Part shown: positions 10,580 to 20,936 of the stretch, one piece after another
Numbering within the stretch: position 1 is the first letter of the stretch
Layout of the letters: every line of letters begins with the position of its first letter
From: Providencia rettgeri
GTDB lineage: Bacteria > Pseudomonadota > Gammaproteobacteria > Enterobacterales > Enterobacteriaceae
DNA length: 64,000 nucleotides
Reading direction: 5' to 3'
NCBI RefSeq assembly: GCF_013702265.1
Contig: NZ_CP059348.1
Location: 930,001-994,000, forward strand
Notes under the pieces: model-generated
Databases searched by the model: none
What the model was told of the DNA's origin: nothing
The model's input: the letters and a program-made list of their open reading frames with translations, nothing else
Made by a program: the position numbers and the translations under genes

Positions 10580-10912
10580 TTAGTCGAGCATCATATTGAT
10601 GTTCAGGTTGTACATAATCCACAGAGAGCCAATAACAACGATACCGATGATTAGCATAGTGAACAGGAATGCAATCAGGTTCCAGCGCTCATCTGATGAT
10701 GTATTCATGTGTAAGAAACAAACAAGGTGTACAAGGATTTGCACAACAGCCATTCCAACAACAGTTGCTAGAATAACGCCTTGTGAAGCTGTTCCATTCA
10801 TCACCATCCAGAAAGGAATTACAGTCAGAATAACTGACAGAATAAAGCCAATCAGGTATGTCTTAACGCTACCGTGGCTTGCTCCAGTATGAGCATCTTT
10901 TGCATGACTCAT
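10580..10912 (-). CDS. cyoD: Cytochrome bo3 ubiquinol oxidase subunit IV
   Basis: The 110-residue protein has a short hydrophilic N-terminus and three transmembrane helices, as expected for the small assembly subunit of cytochrome bo3. It starts directly after the cyoC stop with no gap and ends 12 bp before cyoE. Confidence 0.96.
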   Translation of the reverse strand: MSHAKDAHTGASHGSVKTYLIGFILSVILTVIPFWMVMNGTASQGVILATVVGMAVVQILVHLVCFLHMNTSSDERWNLIAFLFTMLIIGIVVIGSLWIMYNLNINMMLD

Positions 10913-11527
10913 TTAAATAGCCCCCAGAAGATAAACAACGGTAAATACACAGATCCAAACAACATCTAAGAAGTGCCAGAACAGGCTCAGGCAGTTCAGA
11001 CGGGTTTTGTTAACCGCAGTCAGACCACGACGACAGTTTTGGATAATCATCAGAATGATCCAAACCAGACCACAAGTTACGTGGATACCGTGAGTCGCAA
11101 CTAATGCGAAGAAAGCAGATAAGAAACCACTGCGATCTGGGCCGTAGCCTTCAGCGATCAGTTCGTGGAACTCATAAACTTCCATAACAACGAAGCCAAG
11201 ACCAAATAAGAAAGTAATGAACAGCCATAAGTTAACGGCAGCGACTTTCTCTTTGTGCATTGCAATCATTGCAAAACCGTAGGTGATACTACTGAATAAC
11301 AGTAAGAATGTTTCACCTAATACGAACTGCAAACTAAAGATGTCTTTACCAGCAGGACCGCCAGCAGTGCCATCAGATAAAACCACGTAAGTTGCAAACA
11401 AGCTAGCAAACAGGATCAGGTCACTCATTAAGTAGATCCAGAATCCGAATACTTTGGTTGCACCCGCATCGTGGTGCCCATGCTCTGCATGGGCTACATT
11501 ATGATTAGTCATTGTATTAGTTGACAT
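10913..11527 (-). CDS. cyoC: Cytochrome bo3 ubiquinol oxidase subunit III
   Basis: The 204-residue protein has five transmembrane helices and a His-rich N-terminus (AEHGHHDAG), then [16 protein letters not shown] as in E. coli CyoC. It stabilises the catalytic subunit in the inner membrane. Its start overlaps the cyoB end by 11 bp, indicating coupled translation. Confidence 0.97.
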   Translation of the reverse strand: MSTNTMTNHNVAHAEHGHHDAGATKVFGFWIYLMSDLILFASLFATYVVLSDGTAGGPAGKDIFSLQFVLGETFLLLFSSITYGFAMIAMHKEKVAAVNLWLFITFLFGLGFVVMEVYEFHELIAEGYGPDRSGFLSAFFALVATHGIHVTCGLVWIILMIIQNCRRGLTAVNKTRLNCLSLFWHFLDVVWICVFTVVYLLGAI

Positions 11528-13508
11528 CGTTCACACCTGCCTTACGTAATTCTTCAAAGTGCTTATTCTCGATTTGTTCGATTTCAGCCACAGGTACGTA
11601 GTAATCAACATCTTCGTCGAAGCTTTTTGCAATCCAAGTAACAATCATGCCACCGAAACCAACGATTGCCAGCCACCAGATGTGCCAGATCATTGCGAAA
11701 CCAAAAATCAAGCTAAATGCAGCGATGATTACGCCAGCGCCTGTATTTTTCGGCATATGAATTTCTTCATATGAAGTAGGTTTCTTATGAGCGATACCTT
11801 TCTCTTTCATATCCCACCAAGCATCGCGAGTTTGAATCTGTGGTTCAACAGCGAAGTTGTAGAATGGTGCCGGAGAAGAAGTTGCCCACTCCAGAGTACG
11901 TCCACCCCATGGGTCACCGGTTAAATCACGGTTTTCATGGCGGTCACGGATACTCACGATAATTTGGATAACTTGGCAAGCAATACCCAGAGCAATCAGA
12001 CCAGCACCACACGCAGCTGCAACCAGCATACCGTGATAGGTTGGGTCAATATTTTGGCTCAGACGACGGGTCATACCCATAAAGCCAAGAATATATAACG
12101 GCATGAATGCTAAGAAGAAACCAGTGATCCAGAACCAGAAGGCACGAACACCCCATTTCTCATTCAGCGTGAAACCGTAAGCTTTCGGGAACCAGTAAGT
12201 CATACCAGCGAAGCATCCGAATACCACACCACCGATAATAACGTTATGGAAGTGAGCAATCAGGAACAGGCTGTTGTGCAGAACGAAGTTCGCACCTGGA
12301 ACCGCTAACAGAACACCAGTCATACCACCCACAGAGAAGGTGATGATAAAACCGATAGTCCATAACATTGGTGATTTGAACTCGATACGACCTTGGTACA
12401 TGGTGAACAGCCAGTTGAAAATCTTAACCCCTGTAGGGATTGCGATAATCATCGTAGCGATACCAAAGAAGGCGTTAACGTTCGCACCTGAACCCATCGT
12501 AAAGAAGTGGTGTAACCAAACGATGAAGGACATAACGGTGATAACGATGGTTGCCCACACTAGTGAGGTATAACCAAACAGACGCTTTTTCGAGAAGGTT
12601 GCTGCAATTTCTGAGAACACACCGAACACTGGTAGAACAAGGATATACACCTCAGGGTGACCCCATGCCCAAATCAGGTTGATGTACATCATCATGTTGC
12701 CGCCCATATCGTTAGTGAAGAAATGGGTGCCCAGATAACGGTCTAATGTCAGTAACGTGATGGTCACTGTCAGAATTGGGAATGCTGCAATAATCAGGAT
12801 GTTGGTACAGAATGCTGCCCAGCTAAATACTGGCATTTTCATCATCGACATACCCGGTGCACGCATACGGATAATGGTCGCGAAGAAGTTAACACCTGTT
12901 AATAGCGTACCGATACCGGATATCTGGAGACTCCATATCCAATAATCGACCCCGACCCCCGGGTTGTACTCCAAGCCGGACAGAGGAGGGTATGCTAACC
13001 AACCAGTTTGTGCGAATTCACCTACCCCTAATGAGATGTTGATTAACACAACACCCACTACGAAGAACCAGAAGCTCAGGGAGTTAAGGAATGGGAATGC
13101 AACGTCACGGGCACCAATTTGCAGAGGAACAACTAAGTTCATCAAACCAACAACAAATGGAGTTGCCATGAAGAAAATCATGATAACGCCGTGCGCTGTA
13201 AAGATTTGATCATAGTGGTGAGGGTTTAAGAAACCTTCTTGACCCGCTGAAGCCAGCACTTGCTGACCACGCATCATGATAGCATCCGCGAATCCACGGA
13301 ATAACATCACCATCGCAACGATGATGTACATAATACCAATTTTTTTGTGGTCAACAGAGGTTAACCACTCTTTCCACAGCCATTTCCACTTTCCGAAATA
13401 GGTGATTGCACCGACTAAGCCAAGTCCACCGAGGACAATGGCAATCAGCGTAATAACGATAATCGGTTCATGAAGTGGAACTGCGTCCAGTGTTAATTTT
13501 CCAAACAT
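11517..13508 (-). CDS. cyoB: Cytochrome bo3 ubiquinol oxidase subunit I
   Basis: This is the catalytic heme-copper subunit with about 15 helices; it reduces oxygen and pumps protons. The low-spin heme ligand is in [10 protein letters not shown]. CuB and the cross-linked Tyr are in [10 protein letters not shown], further CuB ligands are in WLHHFFTMG, and the remaining heme ligands are in [12 protein letters not shown] chose the ATG at 13508 ([11 protein letters not shown]), which gives the E. coli length of 663 residues. An upstream in-frame start at 13538 overlaps cyoA and lacks support. The start is 4 bp after the cyoA stop. Confidence 0.97.
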   Translation of the reverse strand: MFGKLTLDAVPLHEPIIVITLIAIVLGGLGLVGAITYFGKWKWLWKEWLTSVDHKKIGIMYIIVAMVMLFRGFADAIMMRGQQVLASAGQEGFLNPHHYDQIFTAHGVIMIFFMATPFVVGLMNLVVPLQIGARDVAFPFLNSLSFWFFVVGVVLINISLGVGEFAQTGWLAYPPLSGLEYNPGVGVDYWIWSLQISGIGTLLTGVNFFATIIRMRAPGMSMMKMPVFSWAAFCTNILIIAAFPILTVTITLLTLDRYLGTHFFTNDMGGNMMMYINLIWAWGHPEVYILVLPVFGVFSEIAATFSKKRLFGYTSLVWATIVITVMSFIVWLHHFFTMGSGANVNAFFGIATMIIAIPTGVKIFNWLFTMYQGRIEFKSPMLWTIGFIITFSVGGMTGVLLAVPGANFVLHNSLFLIAHFHNVIIGGVVFGCFAGMTYWFPKAYGFTLNEKWGVRAFWFWITGFFLAFMPLYILGFMGMTRRLSQNIDPTYHGMLVAAACGAGLIALGIACQVIQIIVSIRDRHENRDLTGDPWGGRTLEWATSSPAPFYNFAVEPQIQTRDAWWDMKEKGIAHKKPTSYEEIHMPKNTGAGVIIAAFSLIFGFAMIWHIWWLAIVGFGGMIVTWIAKSFDEDVDYYVPVAEIEQIENKHFEELRKAGVNDVN

Positions 13509-13512
13509 GCCC

Positions 13513-14505
13513 TTATTCCTCAGCGCCTGCATGAGCATTATGGCTCATATGCATTGAATGACCTGTAGATTCTTGCGCTTGAGCAGTGTTGCCCATGTGC
13601 ATAGAATGATTTGCTTCATTATTAGCATCTACAGGAGCGTGACCTTTATGGTGCTCATGACCAAACTTCATAATGATGTCTTCATAAAGTTTAGGTTTCA
13701 CGCTAGAGAAGTAGGTAACAGGAACGTTCATGCTAGGTTTAGCAACTTCGTCGAATGCCTGCATCGTATCCATAGTTTTTGGTGATGCTTTTACTTTCTG
13801 TACCCACTCATCGAAGCCTTGGCGATCTGCTGTTGCAATAGCATTGAACTTCATATCTGAGAATCCGTGACCGCTATAGCTTGCTGAGAAGCCTTTATAG
13901 GTGCCTGGTTCGTTAGCGATTAAGTGAAGTTTTGTCTGCATACCCGCCATCGCGTAGATCTGTCCACCTAAAGATGGGATGAAGAATGAGTTCATCACAG
14001 AATCAGACGTGATTTTGAAGTTTACAGGAACACCAGTAGGGAATGCGATTTCATTGACTGTAGCAATGCCTTGATCTGGATAGATAAAAATCCATTTCCA
14101 GTCAGCTGAAATAACTTGAATGGTGACAGGTTCCTGATCACTAACTAATGGCTGATACGGGTCCAGCTCATGAGTCGTTTTCCAAGTGATAGCACCCAGA
14201 ATAATGATAATAATGATAGGAACTGTCCAGCAGACTAACTCAATTTTGTTAGAGTGAGCCCAGTTAGGACGGTAGGTAGCTGACTTATTGGACTCACGAT
14301 ATTTTACAGCGAAGATAATCGCCATGAAAATAACAGGAATCACAACAAGGAGCATCAAACCAATTGCAATAAGAATCAGTTCTTTTTGTTTTACGCCAAC
14401 GGCGCCTTTCGGATCCATCAACACCATATCACAACCGCCTAATAATAAGGCTGCTGCAACAAGTGAGATTGCTCCAATGCTTTTTTTGTAGTTCATAAGT
14501 CTCAT
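13513..14505 (-). CDS. cyoA: Cytochrome bo3 ubiquinol oxidase subunit II
   Basis: This lipoprotein subunit has a signal sequence ending in the lipobox LLLGGC, two transmembrane helices and a periplasmic cupredoxin domain without the CuA ligands, as in quinol oxidases. The tail is long and rich in His and Met, with two SMHM repeats. I chose the start at 14505 (MRLMNYKKS) because it aligns with E. coli MRLRKYNKS. The longer in-frame start at 14556 lies upstream of the predicted transcription start. It is the first gene of the operon; the length is 330 residues. Confidence 0.95.
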   Translation of the reverse strand: MRLMNYKKSIGAISLVAAALLLGGCDMVLMDPKGAVGVKQKELILIAIGLMLLVVIPVIFMAIIFAVKYRESNKSATYRPNWAHSNKIELVCWTVPIIIIIILGAITWKTTHELDPYQPLVSDQEPVTIQVISADWKWIFIYPDQGIATVNEIAFPTGVPVNFKITSDSVMNSFFIPSLGGQIYAMAGMQTKLHLIANEPGTYKGFSASYSGHGFSDMKFNAIATADRQGFDEWVQKVKASPKTMDTMQAFDEVAKPSMNVPVTYFSSVKPKLYEDIIMKFGHEHHKGHAPVDANNEANHSMHMGNTAQAQESTGHSMHMSHNAHAGAEE

Positions 14506-14554
14506 CCACGACCCCAAATGACAAGAATCTAATTGTCGTTTCATCAGTGCGGGC

Positions 14555-14583
14555 ATTTTACGGTAAGGTTGTGCGAGTGTAAA
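14555..14583 (-). promoter_or_regulatory. Sigma-70 promoter of cyoABCDE
   Basis: On the minus strand TTTACA (14583-14578) and TAAAAT (14560-14555) are 17 bp apart, each matching five of six consensus bases. The start of transcription would be near 14548, about 43 nt before the cyoA ATG. The AT-rich DNA further upstream (14584-14819) could hold ArcA or Fur sites, but I see none clear enough to call. Confidence 0.65.
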
Positions 14584-14819
14584 TGATTGTAAGGTAAAGA
14601 AACGGAAATGTTAGCTCTTTATGTTAATATGATCACATGTAAAGCTTTTGCTTCTAAAAAGTTAAAATTGCTGCTAATTATAGGTATGTTTTGATAAAAC
14701 AGTATGAATACTAAATTATCTTGGTAATTTTTCAAAGAAAAATATATACAAAATTGACAAAAAAATGTGGAAACTGCTTGGATTGTTAAGAATTTGAGTA
14801 GGGGAAATTACTGATTATA

Positions 14820-14855
14820 TTGCCGATAAAGTTAAATTGGCTACTTTACCGGCAA
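14820..14855 (-). terminator. 3' hairpin downstream of the OmpK/Tsx-like gene
   Basis: A 13-bp stem (14820-14832 with 14843-14855) contains one position that pairs as G-U only in minus-strand RNA. It begins 77 bp after the stop of the OmpK/Tsx-like gene. There is no clean T run, so termination is probable but not certain. The rest of the 426-bp gap up to cyoA holds the cyo promoter and no gene. Confidence 0.45.
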
Positions 14856-14931
14856 AATAATAAAGAAAAATTGTTACATTTTTGAAACTAAAGGAAATGT
14901 GTTAAAAAAATAAACAATATTTCCTTAGTCA

Positions 14932-15705
14932 CTAGAAGTTATACTTTAATGTATAAATGATTGCATCTTGGTAGAAATCATCACCTAACTTATTGTCAGC
15001 ATAACGATATTGAACACCCGCAGCTAAATTTGGCGTGGCGTTCCACCAGAAAGCTAATGCGCCATTCACGCCATCACGCCCACCGTTACCATAACGCTCA
15101 TGACGTGCAAATTCCATTTCATGCCAGTTAGTGATCATGAAATCTTCTTGGAACATTTTGAAGTTATAACCAGCAACCCAACCAACTACATAGCCGTTAT
15201 TACCAGAATAATAGGTTTGGTCAACATAGTGTAAAGCCACGAAAGGCTTGAACCACAGATCGCCAATCGAGGTGTTATAACCAATACCATACAGTGTGTT
15301 GACTTCGTGGAAGTTGCCACCGTGTTTGTCACCCGGTAAAGACCAAGTGCCATAAACGTGGCCGTATAAGTTGAATCCAGTATCTGCGATATAGACTCGA
15401 GCTGTTGTTTTCAGTGTATAACGCTGGTTTTTGCCCGGATCTTCATGCTGTTTATTAAATGGGTTTTCAACATCAAAGAAACCATATAATTCACCCCAAT
15501 TGAAATTAGCGCCACCTTCTAACTCGAAGTAAGCGAAATCTTCCTTATGGGTTGTATTTTTAGATTTATTTTCTGTATGACGGGACCAGTCGAGATAGTT
15601 CACGTTGATATCTGCGAAACCATTCTGATACCCAAGAAAATTTTCAGCATTCGCGGTTCCTGTCAATGATGCTAGAGCAGCAGCACAGAGTAGTGTTTTT
15701 TTCAT
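14932..15705 (-). CDS. OmpK/Tsx-family outer-membrane channel
   Basis: A signal peptide (MKKTLLCAAALASLTGTANA, cut before E21) is followed by about 237 residues of alternating aromatic-rich strands ending in YTLKYNF, so the C-terminal residue is Phe as needed for BAM insertion. The aromatic periodicity and overall plan fit the Tsx/OmpK 12-stranded family, which includes nucleoside channels and the Vibrio phage receptor OmpK. The substrate is not proven. In E. coli no such gene lies between cyoA and ampG. A CRP-like site upstream would suit a nutrient channel. Confidence 0.8.
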   Translation of the reverse strand: MKKTLLCAAALASLTGTANAENFLGYQNGFADINVNYLDWSRHTENKSKNTTHKEDFAYFELEGGANFNWGELYGFFDVENPFNKQHEDPGKNQRYTLKTTARVYIADTGFNLYGHVYGTWSLPGDKHGGNFHEVNTLYGIGYNTSIGDLWFKPFVALHYVDQTYYSGNNGYVVGWVAGYNFKMFQEDFMITNWHEMEFARHERYGNGGRDGVNGALAFWWNATPNLAAGVQYRYADNKLGDDFYQDAIIYTLKYNF

Positions 15706-15836
15706 AAGACATTATTTTCGTTTATGTATTAATAAAAATTAGTTGTTACGCAAATTTTTAGCTTGTCAACTAACCATCCTCAAACATGTGAGATATTAAG
15801 CTTTCAATTTGTAATTAAAAAATCCATTTCAGAGAA

Positions 15837-15856
15837 TGGGTGATCAAAATCACGTT
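15837..15856 (-). promoter_or_regulatory. CRP-like binding site upstream of the OmpK/Tsx-like gene
   Basis: The half-sites GGTGA and TCACG are separated by 6 bp (15839-15854), matching the TGTGA-N6-TCACA pattern with one substitution in each half. It is about 135 bp upstream of the start codon. E. coli tsx is CRP-controlled, which makes the site plausible. Confidence 0.55.
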
Positions 15857-15916
15857 TTTATCAATCTTTAAGCGATATTTGCTAGAGAGATCTAATTTGA
15901 TAAAAAAGGAGAGATT

Positions 15917-15943
15917 CCCCAAATTAATTAGTTTAACTTGGGG
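15917..15943 (-). terminator. Possible ampG terminator
   Basis: A 9-bp stem (15917-15925 with 15935-15943, one G-U pair) lies 40 bp past the ampG stop on the minus strand. It lacks a strong T run. Confidence 0.4.
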
Positions 15944-15982
15944 AGGTTGTGAATTTGATAGAATGGAAATCAACCTGAAGTA

Positions 15983-17509
15983 TCAGATGGGCTTATGTTT
16001 TATGGCTTTGCGGACAGCGAGGAAGTCGAGGGTTCCACCAACAATAAGGCTGATAGCGCCAATGGCTATGCCTATGTTAAATATGAGATTCTGATAAGTC
16101 GGGAGCGCTAACCACAGGGATATATGGGAAGTAAACAAGTAAACTTTCACCCCTGCAAATGATGTGATTAGTAAACTAATTAACCAAACTGCCAGGATAG
16201 ATGCTGCTGCCATTAGCGCATAAACCGCGATTTTATATTCTCGAGAGAAAAACTCTCTGCGTTGAAACTCTCCCGTATCTTGGGTGTATAACAACGAAGT
16301 TCGGCAAGCGAGTAACAATAAAACCCCCGGTACTGCAACACCAATGGAAATTAAGTAGAACATTGGCCAGCCATAGGTACTGACAAAAATACTTGCGACG
16401 GGACCGATATAGACACGGCCTACAGCGGATAATGCTGAAAGCAAGGCAAATTGGGTGGCCGATAAAGACTTATTACATAAGGTCATTAACAAGGCGACAA
16501 ATGCCGCAGTTCCCATTCCTGAAAAGATATTTTCGAGGAATATAATGGATCCCATGCTGATAATATTTGGCGGTGTTACTGCAAGGAACCAGTAGCCAAT
16601 ATTCGAACCACCTTGGAGAACACCGAAGACGAATAATGCTTTAAATAGGCTCATATTTTTCATCAGATACCCCCCAAATAGGGCTCCGATGATTGTCGCC
16701 GCCATACCAACGGTTTTATTTACTGTACCCACCTCGCTTAAACTAAAGCCAAGAGCATTGAGTAAAAAGTTAGTATTTAGCGCCATAACGAAAGCATCTC
16801 CCATCTTATAAAAGATGAGAAGCAACAAAATCAGCCATGCGTTATTTCGGCTAAAAAACTCGGCAAGCGGTTCATAAATAGCATCTTTTAACGAAGTTGG
16901 TGGGGCGGTATTTTCTTGAGGCTCTTTCGCGAAAAGTGTTGCGAATATCCCTATAAACATCAGAGCAGCCATGACTAAGTAAAGCTGTTGCCACGTTAAG
17001 AATTTATCAGCAAGCCAAAGAGCTAATCCCCCAGAAACCAGCATACTGATGCGATAGCCCATGACAGATGTTGCTGCACCAATACCTCGCTCTTCTGCGC
17101 TTAATAAATCTGTTTTATAGGCATCAAAGACAATATCTTGGGATGCGGAACAGAAGGCTACAGTGACTGCTAGCGCAGCTAACCACCAAAGATGTTCCGA
17201 CGGGTTCATAAAACTCATGCCTGCAATGCTAATAACAAGCAAAATTTGTGTTGTTAACAACCATCCTCTGCGACGCCCTAAAAATGGAGGCGTATAGCGA
17301 TCCATCATGGGGGACCATAAAAATTTTAAAACGTAGGCCTGACCGACGAGAGAAAAGAAACCGATGGTTTTAATGTCAATTTTTTCAACGGTTAACCAAG
17401 CTTGTAATGTTCCAGCGGTTAATGCCAAGGGCAACCCTGAGACGAATCCCAGTAAAATTAAGGTAACATTATTGGGCAGTGTAAATCTGGGCAGTGTAAA
17501 ACGTGGCAT
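15983..17509 (-). CDS. ampG: Anhydromuropeptide permease
   Basis: AmpG imports GlcNAc-anhydro-MurNAc peptides through the inner membrane for cell-wall recycling and so supplies the AmpC-inducing signals. The MFS-type protein has 14 predicted segments, with VSGLPLALTAGTLQAWLTVE and IGFFSLVGQAYVLKFLWSP near the N-terminus as in E. coli. I chose the ATG at 17509 because GAGGGA lies 6 nt before it; the open frame continues 23 codons further without homology. The N-terminus carries a tandem repeat, PRFTLPRFTLP, from a duplicated 15-bp unit. The length is 508 residues. Confidence 0.95.
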   Translation of the reverse strand: MPRFTLPRFTLPNNVTLILLGFVSGLPLALTAGTLQAWLTVEKIDIKTIGFFSLVGQAYVLKFLWSPMMDRYTPPFLGRRRGWLLTTQILLVISIAGMSFMNPSEHLWWLAALAVTVAFCSASQDIVFDAYKTDLLSAEERGIGAATSVMGYRISMLVSGGLALWLADKFLTWQQLYLVMAALMFIGIFATLFAKEPQENTAPPTSLKDAIYEPLAEFFSRNNAWLILLLLIFYKMGDAFVMALNTNFLLNALGFSLSEVGTVNKTVGMAATIIGALFGGYLMKNMSLFKALFVFGVLQGGSNIGYWFLAVTPPNIISMGSIIFLENIFSGMGTAAFVALLMTLCNKSLSATQFALLSALSAVGRVYIGPVASIFVSTYGWPMFYLISIGVAVPGVLLLLACRTSLLYTQDTGEFQRREFFSREYKIAVYALMAAASILAVWLISLLITSFAGVKVYLFTSHISLWLALPTYQNLIFNIGIAIGAISLIVGGTLDFLAVRKAIKHKPI

Positions 17510-17576
17510 TATTCCCTCATCGCCTGATGCTGGTGTATTACGTTGCGCGAAGAATGGCGCAGTAGAAAGATAAAAC

Positions 17577-17613
17577 AACCCAAGCTATTAGTATTAAAGA
17601 AATAACTTGGGTT
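17577..17613 (-). terminator. Hairpin between yajG and ampG
   Basis: A 13-bp stem with one mismatch (17577-17589 with 17601-17613) is followed on the minus strand by a U-rich stretch. It could end yajG transcripts or attenuate read-through into ampG. Confidence 0.5.
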
Positions 17614-17693
17614 CGTAGGAGAAAGCAGACTGCTTTTGGCTAATCTCTGATGAACCAGAATGATATTAGTATGAAATCATTCTTGATACGCGA

Positions 17694-18275
17694 TTAATAT
17701 CGTGAATTTTGTCTGATAAAATCGGCCAGTTCTTGGTCTTTCGCCATATCTGAAATTAAATCACTTAAAGCAAGGTTAATCGCCGCAGCAATTTTCTCAT
17801 TAGTTGCGCCTAATGCTCCTTGGGTATTGTAATTACGGCTATAAGTCCGGCTTTTGGTTGAACCATTTGGCGCGGTAGCATTAACGACAACGCTGGAATT
17901 AACCGTAATATTATGACGTAAACTTCCTTCGCTCACTTGCGTGTTCAATTTGTTTAATTGAACCACTAAGTTGATATTGGCGGGAGAAGTCACCATGAAA
18001 CCACGAGCGGCCATCTGCTTTTCTACCGCTTCTTGCATTAGGTAACGCGGATCGCGAGAGGGATTAAGTACCTCTAAAGTGCCATTTCGATTAATTTCAG
18101 CCAATGAGCGATTTGTACGGTTATCAACGCTACTCACGCTAATTGAAGTCGCATTGAGTGTCGGGTTCTTGGCTGGTAATGCAATCTTAGGTTCGAGGGA
18201 CAGCGTATTAGACGGTGCAGTACAGCCCGCTAATAGAAATAACGCAAAAAGTGGAAAACACAGTTTTCTTAACAT
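17694..18275 (-). CDS. yajG: YajG family lipoprotein
   Basis: The 193-residue protein has a lipoprotein signal ending in LFLLAGC, then the YajG domain with DPRYLMQEAVEKQMAARGFM. It is a predicted envelope lipoprotein of unknown function. I chose the ATG at 18275 because GGAAGA precedes it and the signal peptide then begins MLRKLCFPLFALF. The longer reading frame to 18422 has no support. It sits upstream of ampG, as in E. coli, and is divergent from bolA. Confidence 0.93.
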   Translation of the reverse strand: MLRKLCFPLFALFLLAGCTAPSNTLSLEPKIALPAKNPTLNATSISVSSVDNRTNRSLAEINRNGTLEVLNPSRDPRYLMQEAVEKQMAARGFMVTSPANINLVVQLNKLNTQVSEGSLRHNITVNSSVVVNATAPNGSTKSRTYSRNYNTQGALGATNEKIAAAINLALSDLISDMAKDQELADFIRQNSRY

Positions 18276-18538
18276 AATTCTTCCCAGTTCATCTTTCCTA
18301 ATTGAAAATGTTCCGTTATGGTTCGGGGTGCAACAACTCACACTATTAGACAACAGTTTGAGAAAAAATTCGCATAAATGTGCAGTTGATGAACATTTTG
18401 TATTCCCAGACCATAGTTTCAATAATGTAGATGCTATTATCCGCTATTTCTATAATAAGAAGATAGTTGCCAGCAGCGTGATTGGGTGATTTTTTTTCAA
18501 ATGCGCCGCCGCATTTTTTAATTAATTTAGGAGTCTCT

Positions 18539-18877
18539 ATGGAGGCCAATATGCCACAAACTATGCAGTCTCGCGTGAGTGAAAAGCTACAGTCTGCATT
18601 TGAACCTGAACATATGGAGGTGATTAATGAAAGTCATCAACATAATGTGTTACCTGGTTCAGAGAGCCATTTCAAAGTGGTTTTAGTCAGTGATAAATTT
18701 GAAAACAAACGTATGATTGGTCGTCACCGTGAAATTTATGCTATTTTGACTGACGAGCTTGCAGGTGGGATCCATGCTTTAGCTTTACACACTTATACTC
18801 CGAAAGAGTGGGATGAATTAGCGAGTACAGCGCTAAAATCGCCTGCTTGTCGTGGTGTTGGTGGTGTGAATCGCTAA
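18539..18877 (+). CDS. bolA: BolA transcriptional regulator / Fe-S trafficking protein
   Basis: BolA controls morphology and stress genes and partners with monothiol glutaredoxins. The BolA fold includes GSESHFKVVLVSD, RHREIY and HALALHTYTPKEW. Two starts are possible: ATG at 18539 with TTAGGAG 6 nt upstream, and ATG at 18551 with GGAGG 5 nt upstream. I report the first (112 residues); both may be used. It is divergent from yajG and upstream of tig. Confidence 0.93.
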   Translation: MEANMPQTMQSRVSEKLQSAFEPEHMEVINESHQHNVLPGSESHFKVVLVSDKFENKRMIGRHREIYAILTDELAGGIHALALHTYTPKEWDELASTALKSPACRGVGGVNR

Positions 18878-19028
18878 TCAAATGTCTTGATGACACATGA
18901 ATATCAATAGTGTGTTTATCGAGTTGCTGTAAGTGAGCGTTTTTTCCTCAATTTGAGAGAGAAAAATGAATTTTTAGTCAGAAAAGTCACAAATAAAGAG
19001 GAATGATCGCTTCTTTTATCGGCTTTTC

Positions 19029-19057
19029 TCGACTCAGGGCGCATGCATCGGTATAAT
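19029..19057 (+). promoter_or_regulatory. Promoter of tig
   Basis: TCGACT at 19029-19034 and a consensus TATAAT at 19052-19057 are 17 bp apart. The transcript would start near 19064 with a leader of about 150 nt containing a small hairpin (19151-19167, TGCCATTA facing TTAATGGCA). The remaining bases between bolA and this promoter (18878-19028) show no gene. Confidence 0.6.
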
Positions 19058-19216
19058 GCTGCGTCTAATTTTCAGTAAGGTTTCGGGACGCTTCTGATAT
19101 CAGGGATGACCGTTATGAAAGTAACGCCCCCGGTTCTGGAAGGGAGATTGCCATTATGATTTAATGGCATAACTCTGGAGTAGACCGATCACTAAGATTT
19201 ATTTTGAGGTAAGAAG

Positions 19217-20521
19217 ATGCAAGTTTCTGTTGAAACGACTCAAGGCCTTGGGCGTCGTGTAACAATCACCGTTCCTGCCACTGATATTGAAAAAGCGCTG
19301 AATAGCGAGCTGGTTAACGTTGCTAAGAAAGTCCGTGTTGATGGCTTCCGTAAAGGGAAAGTACCAATGCATATCGTTAAACAACGTTACGGTGCGTCTG
19401 TAATGCAAGACGTTCTGGGCGATGTTATGCAACGTAACTTTATCAATGCAATCATTGAACAAAAAATCAACCCAGCTGGCGCGCCAAGCTACAAGCCAGA
19501 AATGTTCGAAGACGGTAAAGACTTCGTTTACGCGGTTGAGTTCGAAGTGTACCCAGAAATCGAATTAAAAGGTTTTGAAACTATCGAAGTTGAAAAACCA
19601 GCAGTAACCGTGAAAGACGAAGACCTCAACGACATGCTGGAAACTCTGCGCAAGCAACAAGCACAGTGGAAAGAAGTTGAAGATGCAGCGGCTGCTGATT
19701 CACGTATCACTATTAACTTCACAGGTTCTATCGACGGTGAAGAATTCGAAGGTGGTAAAGCTGAAGACTTCGCACTGGTTATGGGCGAAGGTCGTATGAT
19801 CCCAGGCTTCGAAGAAGGCGTTGTTGGTCATAAAGCGGGTGAAGAATTCGATATCGAAGTTAACTTCCCAGAAGATTACCATGCAGAAAACCTGAAAGGT
19901 AAAGCGGCTAAGTTTGCTATCGTTCTGAAGAAAGTTGAACAACGTGAACTGCCAGAATTTACTGAAGAATTCGTTAAGCGTTTCGGTATCGCTGACGGTT
20001 CAGTAGACGGTCTGCGTGCAGAAGTTCGTAAAAACATGGAACGTGAGCTGAAAAATGCAGTTCGTAACCGTGTTAAAGCGCAAGTTCTGGACGGTCTGGT
20101 TAACGCTAACGAAATCGAAGTCCCAGCAGCAGTTGTTGATGGTGAAATCGATGTTCTGCGTCGTCAAGCTGCGCAGCGTTTTGGTGGCAACGAAAAACAA
20201 GCGATGGAATTACCACGTGAACTGTTCGAAGAACAAGCTAAACGTCGCGTAATTGTTGGTCTGCTGTTAGGCGAAGTTATCCGTACTAACGAGCTGAAAG
20301 CTGACGAAGATCGCGTTAAAGCGCTGATCGAAGACATGGCTTCTGCTTACGAAGATCCATCAGAAGTTATCGAATACTACAGCAAAAATGAAGAGCTGAT
20401 GAACAGTGTTCGTAACTTAGCATTAGAAGAGCAAGCTGTAGAAACTATTCTGGCAGCGGCGAAAGTAACTGAAAAAGAAACTAATTTCACTGAGCTGATG
20501 AACCAAGTTCAAGCTGGTTAA
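19217..20521 (+). CDS. tig: Trigger factor
   Basis: This ribosome-associated chaperone and prolyl isomerase meets nascent chains at the tunnel exit. It has the ribosome-binding loop GFRKGKVP (about 44-51), an FKBP-type PPIase domain (about 150-245) and the helical C-terminal arms. The 434-residue length is near the E. coli value of 432. Codon use is that of a highly expressed gene. The site TGAGGTAAG is 3-4 nt from the start. Confidence 0.98.
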   Translation: MQVSVETTQGLGRRVTITVPATDIEKALNSELVNVAKKVRVDGFRKGKVPMHIVKQRYGASVMQDVLGDVMQRNFINAIIEQKINPAGAPSYKPEMFEDGKDFVYAVEFEVYPEIELKGFETIEVEKPAVTVKDEDLNDMLETLRKQQAQWKEVEDAAAADSRITINFTGSIDGEEFEGGKAEDFALVMGEGRMIPGFEEGVVGHKAGEEFDIEVNFPEDYHAENLKGKAAKFAIVLKKVEQRELPEFTEEFVKRFGIADGSVDGLRAEVRKNMERELKNAVRNRVKAQVLDGLVNANEIEVPAAVVDGEIDVLRRQAAQRFGGNEKQAMELPRELFEEQAKRRVIVGLLLGEVIRTNELKADEDRVKALIEDMASAYEDPSEVIEYYSKNEELMNSVRNLALEEQAVETILAAAKVTEKETNFTELMNQVQAG

Positions 20522-20545
20522 TTTTTCTTTTTAGCAGTACAAAGC

Positions 20546-20576
20546 AAAACCCGTGGTGTTTCACTGCGGGTTTTTT
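20546..20576 (+). terminator. Terminator of tig
   Basis: AAAACCCG faces CGGGTTTT with an inner GTG/CAC stem, followed by six T residues. Confidence 0.9.
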
Positions 20577-20616
20577 GTCAATTAGCGTCGTAATATTTAG
20601 ACTTTGTGCAAATCAT

Positions 20617-20643
20617 CTTGAAAATTACATTTAAACCCTAATT
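20617..20643 (+). promoter_or_regulatory. Candidate heat-shock promoter upstream of clpP
   Basis: CTTGAA (20617-20622) is followed after 13 bp by CCCTAATT (20636-20643), a partial match to the sigma-32 pattern; TATAAT-like bases overlap it. It is about 380 bp before clpP. The 498-bp gap between tig and clpP holds no gene that I can see. Confidence 0.35.
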
Positions 20644-20904
20644 ATAATAAGAGTCATCAAGATATCGTTCGCTAGATGATGTTGGGATTTTTGTGTGGAA
20701 CACATTTTTCGACAGTATAAAACCGTGTAACTAGATAGACTTGTGTTAAACTCTTTAACAGAGCGTCTTGCCTACCGCAGTGTTTTCAACTGTATTCTGG
20801 CTTAATTCTTTAGCGACTTTTTAACCAATATTTTAAAAAGTGACTAAAATAATGAAGTAAGCGAAGAGCATAAGCAGGCAGACACAACTAACTTCGAAAG
20901 AGTG

Positions 20905-20936
20905 TTTTTTAGAAATATTGTTTTTTAGAAATATTG
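20905..20936 (+). repeat. Tandem 16-bp repeat in the clpP leader
   Basis: The unit TTTTTTAGAAATATTG occurs twice head to tail, about 85 bp before the clpP start. It may be a slippage product or part of the regulatory region. Confidence 0.8.

Noticed and set aside
14584..14819. ArcA, FNR or Fur sites upstream of the cyo promoter
   Set aside because: The region is AT-rich and partial matches occur by chance; none is good enough to report.
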